Shown here: positions 1-8,560 of the stretch, piece by piece
How the letters are laid out: every line of letters starts with the position of its first letter
How positions within the stretch are numbered: the stretch's first letter is position 1
Origin: Aureobasidium sp. EXF-3400
Lineage: Eukaryota; Ascomycota; Dothideomycetes; Dothideales; Saccotheciaceae
Assembly: GCA_024195585.1 (NCBI GenBank)
Contig: SWBL01000591.1
Span: forward strand, 1 to 18,253
Length of the DNA stretch: 18,253 bases
Direction: 5' to 3'
Notes under the pieces: model-generated
Told to the model about the DNA's origin: nothing
Database searches by the model: none
What the model saw: only the letters and a program-made list of their open reading frames with translations
Translations under genes and position numbers: made by a program

Positions 1-147
1 TTATCGTAAGTTTTTTCTCATACCAATCATACACACTCACACACTCTGTAGATCCGGAGTCAAACAACAAAAATCGACAAACGATCAACACTTAACCGAT
101 ATCTTGTGCACCCACTCTTTGCCCCACCTTCCAACTCATTCTCGACC

Positions 148-291
148 ATGGTGTACCCATTCAGCGACGGAGAACCTGAGTATGGTGATCCCGATTACGA
201 GCCCTACTGCTCCGATGACTCTGAAGATGAAGGTGATTCTGGTTACTGCTCTGGCGACGAGGATGGATTCGACAGCGACGACGATGATTGA
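148..291 (+). CDS. Small, highly acidic hypothetical protein (possibly a 3' exon of a gene truncated by the window edge)
   Basis: I do not recognise this frame. From the ATG at 148, which has a good context (ACCATGG), it encodes 47 residues ending in a run of Asp at the TGA. About half the residues are Asp, Glu or Ser, mixed with Tyr, Gly and two Cys; there is no Lys or Arg. The same frame stays open upstream as far as a TAG at 49-51. That TAG is also the end of a plausible intron acceptor (CTCTGTAG), so the real protein could be spliced to exons left of the window and include residues before Met148. The alternative is a short stand-alone protein with the A/C-rich stretch at 52-147 as its leader. 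A candidate AATAAA lies 211 bases past the stop. Composition alone supports coding, and chance remains possible. Confidence 0.4.
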   Translation: MVYPFSDGEPEYGDPDYEPYCSDDSEDEGDSGYCSGDEDGFDSDDDD

Positions 292-1935
292 GCTACTGTT
301 TGGAATAGCTGCGTCAAGATTCCGCATCGAGGAATTTCCAACCATGGCGGATATTGAATTGCTGGTCGAACTACTGGCTATGGTTTGTGGTGTTATGATC
401 GAAGGGGTCTGCGAATCTGCATTATTCTGATTGGTGTTGGTGTGGTTTTTTTGGGGTACATGTAAAAAATCACGAGACTCAAATGGGCGGAAAGAGGGAA
501 CAATAAAAGGTTCGATTTGGACTTGGAAGGATCGATCGATGCTCGGCTTTCACAAGGACGACATTGTTGCTTTGCTTGTCTCTTTGTCAAGAATACCTAA
601 GTTTGACTGGATATACCTTCCTCATGAGTCATTTCGATCTAGAATTCTAAGCCACTAGCTGCCATCGAGTCAGAAAAGAACCACTGCAAACTCATTGGTG
701 GGTGAATGGCACCTGAAAAGTACCAAGGTTCCATCGTAAATACAAGTCTCGCGGTGGTCTTCCCTCGAAAAACTTGCAAGGTGCTTGGTAGGAGGTCAAT
801 CACCAAAAGTGTAGTATATGCTTCCAGATTGAGTTGTGATGATTCACACTGCATAGACGAATCTAAAACAATGGATGGTTGCAGAGGGACCTAATTTGAT
901 ACTGCAGATTCTTTTTTTTTTTCTTTTTGGATCTATTCTCTGGATAATGTTGTACACTTCGCACTCAGGGAAACCGGAATAGCTTGATTCAAGAATCAAA
1001 GCTGAGTCACTGTTCCGAGATTTGTCTTGGACAGTCAGGTTTTTTAAGGATTCACCTCGACATAAAGAAAGTAGCGCATACCCGAGACTCGTTTGCTTCA
1101 ACAACCTACACCTCTCCTGCGAACGGTATGGCAGGTGGAAGCAGAGTCGAGATAGGTACGATTGGACGATTGGGTAGTTTCTCGTGCGATGATCGGAGGG
1201 CATTACAGCAATGATGAAAGAATGGACAAGAAAACACCTCGACAAGACGGAAAAAGAGGAAAAGATACGGAAAGACAACGGGGCTTCAAAGCAACGAAGG
1301 CACATGGGCAGGACGCAGTTCCAGCGAATGAGAACGAAACACTTGAAAAACTTGTCATCTTTGTTATTTCTCTCAACTTTGTTTTATCTGTCCCTTGTCG
1401 ACACAGAAAATCAACATTTTCTTGCCTGTCTGCCCCCCCAATGTTGTGCAATGGTATCAGTTAGAAGAAGAAAAGTTCTTAGGTGGAGAAAAGAAAGAAA
1501 AGTGACAAATGTGCGTGATCTGCCCACAGCACCCAGCTTTGGCTTGTCCTTTTCCTCCGCGTTGCTCTTGCATCTCCTCTGTGTTTCCTCTTCGAATGAC
1601 ATAGGAAAACGACTGGTACAATGCGAAATGAAAGTAAAAAAGAACCATGCGCGTTTGAATCCGTTGGTACTTGCATTGGTCGGGGCAGGGCGGAAGGTGC
1701 TAGTCCAACAAACAACGAAAGGGTAAGGAGAAGAAGGCAGAATGAAATAAGTCTAGTGGAGGCAATCAATATCAGAACTCCTTTGTTGCATGTGTGCCGA
1801 TTTAGCAGTGTGTGATAGGGACTCTGGGGTATTTGGATGTGTTGCTTTAGCGGCAAGAATGAGGAAGTTCGAATGTCTTAATAGACAAGTACATAATTGT
1901 ACGTAGGAGGATGAATACCGTTCAACTGAACAGCC
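292..1935. other. Intergenic stretch, no convincing gene
   Basis: About 1.6 kb between the left-edge frame and the 3' end of the acidic-protein gene. Open frames occur on both strands. The longest ATG frame is 171 codons (1211-1726, +), a Lys/Arg-rich translation without a recognisable domain. It overlaps equally long antisense frames, as expected by chance. A T-rich tract (about 911-928) and A/G-rich purine runs (1200-1290, 1480-1505) are the only compositional features. The right part should hold the 3' UTR of the minus-strand gene ending at 1936. Confidence 0.5.
502..507 (+). terminator. Candidate poly(A) signal AATAAA
   Basis: A perfect AATAAA lies 211 bases after the stop of the acidic frame, on the same strand. 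Fungal 3' ends are only loosely defined by this hexamer, so the call is tentative. Confidence 0.25.
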
Positions 1936-3859
1936 TCACAGCTCCTCGTCTTCGTCGATGGCTTGAGCAGTTTGAGGTGGTTGCGCGGAATAAGACTCAG
2001 GCATCGATGTGCTTGCTGAAAGGGGCGAAGCACCAATTGCAGAAGGATGAGTGGTAGGTGCCGAACTGGGACCAGTGAGGCTGGGTTTGCCCAATGGGCT
2101 GGCATCTACAGCTCCCAGGCTCGGGCGCTGTTTCTTAAGAGGGCTTTCGGCGAATTGATCTGAAGGCTCGGCGAGGAGTTTTTGGCTAGCCTTGTCACTG
2201 GGCGAGGTCGCGGTGTCTGTAATGTGTGCCGTTGAAGCACCAATATGAGGTGATTTGCTTGGAGTAGGGTTGTTGAACTCGCCCGAGTGCTGGCGCTTGA
2301 GCTGTAAAAAACAGAAGTCAGTCATGTTAGATGGTGGAAATATGGAAGGACGACAAACCTTGATGTGGCGCACACCCTCGGCCATCTCTTCCTGACGTTG
2401 GCGGTCTTCTTCAGTCAAGATCAAGGGATTGCCATTCTCGTCCTTAACGTCGACATCATCCATGTCATCACGAGCACCTGGCTCCTCGTCATCCTCGTCA
2501 CTGTCCATGGCATCGGCGATCTTTGAGCCTTTGCGATTGGCGCGCGCAGCAGGGTCACGGTAGCTTGAAAAGCCCTTTGTGCCTTGGTTCTTCAGAGGAC
2601 CGAGTTTTGAGAAATCGGTGCTACGTTTTCTCGCGACGGTCGATGAGCTCTTGCGACTGGGTGCGATGACTCCCATCTTCTCGAGTTGTTCTGTAGGATC
2701 GGATTAGCATGTGGAAGAAGGGAAGCATAGGAGAGAAGGAAGGGAGCAACGTACTAGGGCTACGGTAGTAGAAGGTAAAGGTAGCAAAAGGGCTATCCGG
2801 AGGATCGATGCCTGTGACTGTCTGGGTGCTGATACTCTTAGGATCAAGCGTCTTGGGCTTGTCAAGGCCGGCAGTGTGATCGACATCCTCATCTTCGCCG
2901 CCATCGTTATTGGTGCCTTCATCATCGTGGACGTCAAATTGCGGCGAGTACTCTCCACGCTTGATCTCACCAGAAGCAAGAACACGGAAAAGGACAATTT
3001 TGATCTGGCCGGCGGCTTCGCTTTCGGGCATGTCGGAGTCCGAATCAGAGTCAGACATGTCGTCGTCTTGCATGATGGCCTCGGTGGGGGCGCCATTGTC
3101 TTCGCCATAACGCAAGACCGTGTTACGGTCGTAGCGGGGCTTGTCCATGTCGTCCTCATCATCACTGTCCTCTCTCTTGATGTCTCTCTTTCTTTCCTCG
3201 CGTTGGCGCATCTTCTCAAACTTCTTCCTACGCTTATCAATGAGGGCGGCTTTGGCTTCCTTATCAGTGCTCGTCAGGTCCAGTCCGTTGAGCCATCGCT
3301 CCAGGCCGACTTCGCGGAAGAGAAACTCGCGCTCAGCCAGGCCACCTCCCTCACTATCAGGTATGCTAACCCATCTTGAGTTGACCCAGGTCTCTTCACC
3401 CTTGCGGAGTAACGTGGCAACCTCCTCTTTTTGTCGGCCGTCGAAGTAGATGTATGCGGCAATGGTCTCGTTGGGTGACGAAGTGCGGGGCTGATAAGGC
3501 GGAATGAGGACTTGAGGTTTGCCAGTCTCGGGATCGATGGGCGGAGGCTCCTTTCTAGGGAGACCTCTGCTCATGCCAGCAGTTTGAGGACCAACATAGA
3601 CGCCTTTAGGGTTGGGATTTGAAGGAGTGGGGCGGGGAGTCGAGTAGGGAACTTTCAAGCCCGGGGTGAGGAGAGTGATGGAGACAGCAAAGGTCGACTG
3701 CTGGGGCTGACCAGTGGTTGAGTTTGGCGGAACAGTAGGTGGAGGTACGGGGATGTAGGTGTTGATGCGACCAAAGCGCGTCAGACTCTGGACGCCATGC
3801 TCTGAGAGGGGCCCTTCGGGAGTGTGTATGCTCACGGCGACACCTTTGAAACACGGCAT
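1936..3859 (-). CDS. Uncharacterised acidic, low-complexity protein, 600 aa (DUF7918-like?), 3 exons
   Basis: Spliced model: exon 1 3859-2755, exon 2 2690-2359, exon 3 2301-1936. Intron 1 (2754-2691, 64 bp) has a GTACGT donor and a TGCTAATC branch. Intron 2 (2358-2302, 57 bp) has a GTTTGT donor, CTAAC and TTACAG. Both preserve the frame and remove internal stops. The ATG at 3859 has A at -3. The product begins with MPCFKGVAVSIHTPEG and a Pro-rich segment (residues 36-130). An ordered block follows (about 131-200, containing AAYIYFDGR, an invariant-looking WVNSRW and RWLNGLDL), then a basic Lys/Arg coil (208-230) resembling a nuclear localisation signal. Next come an Asp/Ser tract (231-280), a beta-rich stretch (285-308, IKIVLFRV) and acidic or Ser/Pro-rich tails. 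The layout resembles fungal proteins annotated with DUF7918; that assignment is from memory and moderate. No catalytic motif is visible. A nuclear, non-enzymatic role is inference. Confidence 0.85.
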
Positions 3860-5945
3860 GCTGGATGTTTCTGTGTCTTCTTAGGTGGGCGAGGAAGCGG
3901 ATGAACTAGTTGTCGTGCAAAAGGACCATCCGAGAGCAGCGGGTGTGGGCGTGTTGAGCGGGAGCGTGTTTGGGATCAAAAGTGGCTCCAAGGGGCGGGG
4001 TCGAGTGAAATGATGGTGGTCGTCACAAACTCTCTGCGTCTTGTGACAGTCAGGGGCGACGACGAGGTGGATAGGCAGAGTCGGCTGCTGAAGACGGATC
4101 TGCACGAGCAAAAACACAGCCTTGTGTGGTTTGTATGCACCACGATGACGAGCCGTCCAATGATTCTGCTGCTGCTTCGGACAAGCAACTTTAGCTACCA
4201 ACTCCCACCACTGCTCCGGCGCCGCCAAGACAAGAATTGCATTAACTGACAAGGACTGCCTTATTTTTGTCCCTCCTTTGATTCAGTCCTCATTTCATTC
4301 ATCAAATCTTGTCCATCTCATCTACCCTGTGCTCAGCCGATTCTTTTGAAATGCAAGCTATAGTTTCACAATCTCTGCATGTCCAATCTTATGCATTTAT
4401 CTGCTTGTTTCGAAACCACTTCTCTGCTACGCGCCCCAACGCGTCTCGCGTGAAACTTTAAAGCCGAGGCTTGACGTCGTTTCGTCCTATCTTTCTACAT
4501 GATAAGACCATCTTGAACATTTATCTTGATATCGGTGCTACAGAGTCCTATGATATGGATTCGGTAAGCAAAGCCTAGAAAAATCCGCAGAATCCTTTGT
4601 GTATAGTACCCTGTGAGTCAGGAGCCTTGCTGTTGCCTAGGCATGGAGCTGTGCTGCCTGACCTGACCAGGAAAACACTCCTACATCTTCTGAGATAAAT
4701 CTCCTTGAGTTCGTGTTTCGATACCCATCTCGCAACTGCAATCATTTCTTCCATCTCCTGCAAACATAGAGGCTCTGTTCAAAAATATCATGAGCACATC
4801 CATGGGTTTCTGCATCCTACTCTTATGCCTCCTATCAACAACATTACCAATTCTCGCTCACGTAACCACAACAAATCAAGCAAGAGATCACAACAATCTA
4901 CCACATCTTCTTTGTCTGGATTCAGGATACTGTGTACCCAAGACCATATTAACACCATCGCTCCATCTGGAGAGCCACATCGAGCTCGACATCATCGGCC
5001 AGGCATCCTTGACACCACAATCAGGAGGAGCAATGTTGGACCGACACGTCGTGTTTGCTGTCAAGCTTGCAGGACCAGCGAACAATTCTCGTGCAAAGAA
5101 AGGCTGAAAATACCTTGTTGAGACAAGAGGCAGATGGCTGTCAGAGAAATGTTGAGATCAAGCTACTACCAAGACTCTCGAGAGTGAGGGACATCGCCAG
5201 TCTCAATGCACGTCTAGTCCAGCAAACACATCTAATGAGAGGGGTGTCAGATCACAACCCACCAGATCGCAAGACACAATCTTAAAGTGCAGGAATGTCG
5301 AATCGGTGCTACCTCCCTGTGTGCTAAAGTCTGTAGCCTCCATCCTACTTCCATCGTACCCCCAATACAGCAGAAAGCAAAATTCACACTGTACAGAAGC
5401 ACATTCTTCTCAGAAGCAGAAGCGTATCCACTGAGAGCCGAGAACTTGTCGCCTCCCAGTAGGCACTGTCCTGATCTCTGGTAATATTCTGCAGTTCTGT
5501 AGCTATACGCCTCACATACGTTAGCACATGGGGAGGTAGAAAAGCAGCGCAACGACCTGATTGAAAAAGATAATAGAGCACAACTCTTGTGGCACCACAT
5601 GAAAGAGACATTGTGAATCGTGATTCATAATAATGTTTACTAAGTGTAGCTACCTCGAAATATGAGAGGACTTTGATCGTTGAGATCCCGAATCCTCAAT
5701 CCTCGTTATCCTAATTGATCTTGACTCCCTTCTGCCACTCCTTGTTGTTGAACTCCGCCTTACGCCATCATGCAATTGTTGAACTCCGCGCTTTCCCCCA
5801 GTCGTAATAATGAATAGTTGAATAAAACCCAGGGTATCTTGTTGAAATGAATGTCATGAGACCACAGCTGTTGAGTTTGCTGTTTGTAGTCTCTTAGTGT
5901 ATGTGGAAGTCTTGTCCTGCAAACTTCCAGAATATGGCAACTCTT
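3860..5945. other. Intergenic region, promoter of the acidic-protein gene plus unassigned DNA
   Basis: About 2.1 kb. The left few hundred bases must hold the promoter and leader of the minus-strand gene starting at 3859. An ACGCGT box (4439-4444) and a TGACGTCG element (near 4472) lie about 580-620 bases upstream of that ATG, but such short motifs can be chance. The region 4700-5290 carries open frames in all three plus-strand frames, one with a possible signal peptide (separate entry). From 5300 to 5945 I see no gene; this part should include the 3' UTR of the transporter gene that ends at 5946. Confidence 0.5.
4790..5107 (+). CDS. Weak candidate: small secreted protein, 105 aa
   Basis: An ATG frame of 105 codons. 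Its first 24 residues look like a signal peptide: a short polar start (MSTSMGF), a hydrophobic core (CILLLCLLSTTLPILA) and a small residue before the predicted cleavage at about Ala23. The mature part would be about 80 residues with two Cys (around LLCLDSGYC) and a basic end (RAKKG). I recognise no family. Against a real gene: overlapping open frames exist in the other two plus frames, no intron is evident, and signal-like hydrophobic starts arise by chance. An adjacent frame (about 5085-5285) gives a heptad-like stretch that could mean an unmodelled intron or a decayed gene. Confidence 0.22.
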   Translation: MSTSMGFCILLLCLLSTTLPILAHVTTTNQARDHNNLPHLLCLDSGYCVPKTILTPSLHLESHIELDIIGQASLTPQSGGAMLDRHVVFAVKLAGPANNSRAKKG

Positions 5946-7246
5946 TTAGACCATCTTGCCATCATCCTTGTTGGATTGGTGGTGTTGTGTGGTCTGGTCT
6001 TCTGAGATCGAGGTTATCGATGAGCGGCTCTGGACATCCCAGTAATCACCATCGATGACAATCTCGGAGGTGTCGCCGACCAGGAAGAGGTACCAGTATA
6101 CGAAGGCCACGAAGACGCTGCCGCCGACGATGTTACCGAGAGCGGCAGGGATCATGCTCTTCCAGATGTAGTAACCAACTGTAATGTCTGGGTGGTGCAA
6201 GAAGATCTGCGATATCGGTCAGTATAATCGATCAAAAATGAAGAATCGATCATTTTTGAAACTTACAGCCATAGGAATGTAAAACATGTTGGCGACAACG
6301 TGATCCAATCCCAGCAGCACAAAGGCGAACACCGGGAGCCAAATTGCGCATACCTAGAGCAAAGGTACACTTAGCATGACTTCAAAAAGTCGGATGGGCA
6401 AGAACACCACGAATTTGCTAGACGAGTGTACTCAACTCTGCGAGACGCCGTGCCGGACGGTGTTTCAATACACCGTGCGGGGCTTGCGTACAGACCGAGA
6501 TCAAGCGCCATTACTAGTCGTGGTGTTTGTAGGCTTAACTACATACCTTTGAGAAGAATTCTCGAGCACAGCAAGCCAGGAAGCAAGCCAGACACACCAG
6601 CCAGTTAGCACCGATTGCCTTCAAGAAGATCTGATGCCACATGGGTGTCACAGCCTTGGTCGTTGCAATAGTGAGAAGTTCTTTACGGTAGGCTGGAGCC
6701 GACAAGACACCACCGTATCCAATGATGATGCAAGTAACGAACAACGCGCCAGCAAGGTTACCAAAGAATGTAAGCAGCCAATGTCTCAACATCAGCAGGA
6801 TGGAGGTACGGCGGTGGAGGGCAGCCAAGCTGGTGTACATGAAACTTCCAGTACAGAGATCTGCTCCGGTCATGACGATGACAACCAAACCCAAGGGGAA
6901 GACCAGGGCTCCGAGCATTCTGACGATACCAGGAGCATTCTCGTTCATCCAGGTAGAAGTGTTGATAACCGAATAACAGGCACCTCCGAACGAACTAGAG
7001 GGAATATGTTAGCTATAGTGCATAGGGGCAGTAGAATCAGAAAGCGTACAGTAGACAACCAGCCATGAAACTGCTAATGATGGTCTTGTCGATACGCATG
7101 TGTGCCTTGTAGGCACCTGTACGAGAAGAGATCTCGATTGCTTCCTTGGGTGTGTAGGCATTGTGAACCACTGGTAGTGGCTGCTGTTGACGTGGGATAT
7201 CCATTGCTACCTGTGGTAGCGTCTGACTAGGAAATGTAGGGTGCAT
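5946..7246 (-). CDS. Formate/nitrite transporter (FNT) family channel, 330 aa, 4 exons
   Basis: Spliced model: exons 7246-7050, 6994-6547, 6353-6267 and 6206-5946. The introns are 55 bp (GTACGC, CTAAC, CTAG), 193 bp (GTATGT, GCTAAG, CTAG) and 60 bp (GTAAGT, ACTGAC, GCAG). The protein is a plasma-membrane pentameric anion channel of six helices carrying nitrite or formate; A. nidulans NitA is the fungal model. Diagnostic pieces match bacterial FocA segment by segment: LLSFGG (helix 1, residues 66-70), GADLCTGSFM (109-118, the broken helix 2 with Thr114), FFGNLAGALF (142-151), FLKAIGANWLVCL (189-201), LGLDHVVANMFYIPMA (229-244, with the central pore His233) and GNIVGGSVFVAFVYW (268-282). The N and C tails are hydrophilic. 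Met15 is an alternative start; the first ATG has A at -3. Nitrite is the likelier substrate by analogy, but nitrate-assimilation genes are not adjacent, so the substrate remains open. Confidence 0.95.
6232..6259. repeat. Perfect 10-bp inverted repeat inside FNT intron 3
   Basis: TCAAAAATGA (6232-6241) and TCATTTTTGA (6250-6259) are perfect reverse complements separated by 8 bases. They fill most of the space between the donor (6266) and the branch region of the 60-bp third intron. In the transcript this can fold into a hairpin and bring the donor and branch site together. A chance origin in AT-rich intron sequence is possible. Confidence 0.6.
6354..6546 (-). other. Unusually long second intron of the FNT gene
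   Basis: At 193 bp this intron is over three times the length of its neighbours in the same gene. The donor is GTATGT, there is a GCTAAG branch about 20 bases before the acceptor, and the acceptor is CTCTAG. It joins AAG (Lys215) to GTA (Val216) in phase 0. It carries a short inverted repeat (CGGTGT, 6-base loop, ACACCG) near 6458-6476. Its length is not a multiple of three, so retention would disrupt the protein. Confidence 0.75.
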
Positions 7247-8560
7247 GATGCTGAGCAGATGGGACCAGGACTTATGTGCTCAAAAAACAAAGGCTGGACG
7301 AAACGAAAGATGGACCAGGAAGTGGGATACACTCAAGCGGAAGAAGTCGAACCAGGTTTTAAATATGCTTAGAACAAATGCTGACGGGTGTAGGGAGGTT
7401 AAGAGTTTCTGAGTCAATGGGTGAAAAAAATCCTCAGTCCCATTCGTTAAATCTTATCATTATACCGCGGCACGACATTGCGGTTTCCGTAAAAGGCGCC
7501 GCGAGGGCGCAGACATGAACCTTGTACAACCGGCCCAAACCCACCAATAAGTTATTGTTCGTAAATCCTTGTGTCAGACGGCGGAGGGCTGAGTCTGTTG
7601 CCCTGACTGCCAAGGACAACGTGGAGGATCTGGATTTTTGAGTTTTGTGGGATGAGGGGTAAGCACAAGGTAACATCCAGCCAAAAGATACATCGATTGA
7701 ACAGCGAGGCTGAAGTCACACGTCCAGCCAGCAGATGCTTGGGATGCTTGACCATGGTCGTCCTTGCTTGGCCATGTTGCTTGTCTTGACATCGTGTAGT
7801 GGAAATCCGTCAACTTCACCTGGACACCTGGAGATGGGGATACGGGTTCATGAATCAGATGTCCCTCAAGGACGATTGAAAAGGAATATGCAGAGTCAGG
7901 TCCTCTCCTCGGACTTCCGTCCCCACAAAACTCTCCTCCTGCACTCCATCTTCAATTAGTACCACGAGGCTAGATCTGCGGATCGCCCACAATCCACGAG
8001 GTCACCCGTGTGCTAGAGTTCTTACAAAGCAACCAAGTGCCTGAAATCTCCACGCGCAGCGGCCGTACGCATGGTCGACTACCCCGCTTGCTCTTTCTTC
8101 CTGCCTACCCGAGTGGTTCGATAAACACCCGTGAAATTGCATGCAACAGAGCTAGCAAAACATGAGTGACGCGTTGATCACACCGCATGGCAAACTTCCG
8201 CTTTCAACATCAGGAGCTAAGGTTAGATATCAAGCCACACGGCATTTGGATAAGACGACGCAAGCGAGAAGTTAATGGTGATACTCAGACGAATGGTATT
8301 GGTTCGTAGAAGAAAAAGAAACGCGAATGCTAAAGCTCGCTTGGTCAAACGAACCGAGTCAAGTATATAGAGAAGAGTCAAAGAGGAAGTGAGAATAGAA
8401 CATCCAAGCTGGCAGCAAGGCAAAAGCATTACTGCCTCCATTCCTCAGCTGTAATGTCCCTAAATTCACACCGGCCTAGCATGAAGTCACCTTCCAACCC
8501 TACACAACGGGGTTGGATCTCGACCCAGATGCCACGCATGAGTGGTTCCTTTTCCTGTTC
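7247..8560. other. Intergenic region: FNT promoter and NST1 3' flank
   Basis: About 1.3 kb without a credible gene. The left part is the promoter of the minus-strand transporter, and the right part (near 8561) holds the 3' UTR of NST1. Open frames here are under 85 codons, lack recognisable domains and mostly begin with non-ATG codons. Confidence 0.5.
7454..7470. promoter_or_regulatory. Possible nitrogen-control sites upstream of the FNT gene
   Basis: TTATCA at 7454-7459 (TGATAA on the gene's strand) fits the AreA GATA consensus HGATAR. CCGCGG at 7465-7470 matches the 3' core of the NirA consensus CTCCGHGG, although the first two bases differ. The two lie about 210-225 bases upstream of the ATG at 7246. 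In Aspergillus nidulans, genes of nitrate and nitrite uptake are co-activated by AreA and NirA. The sites are short, so this is suggestive only. Confidence 0.25.

Noticed and set aside
1211..1726. 171-codon ATG frame on the plus strand in the first intergenic region
   Set aside because: No recognisable domain, odd Lys/Arg-rich composition, and equally long antisense frames overlap it. It looks like chance in purine-rich DNA.
1479..1856. 125-codon minus-strand frame with a hydrophobic stretch
   Set aside because: Overlaps other long frames on both strands, no family resemblance, and it lies where the 3' flank of the neighbouring minus-strand gene is expected.
2711..3379. 222-codon plus-strand frame opposite the acidic-protein gene
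   Set aside because: Antisense shadow; Val/Leu/Ile-rich because the sense strand encodes Asp/Glu/Lys.
4705..5121. 138-codon plus-strand frame overlapping the candidate secreted protein
   Set aside because: Begins with TTG and has no ATG near its start; basic, Ser/Thr-rich translation without domains.
8110..8140. GTTCGATAA sequence resembling a tRNA T-arm
   Set aside because: The flanking bases do not form a 5-bp stem, and no matching D-arm, anticodon arm or acceptor stem is present.
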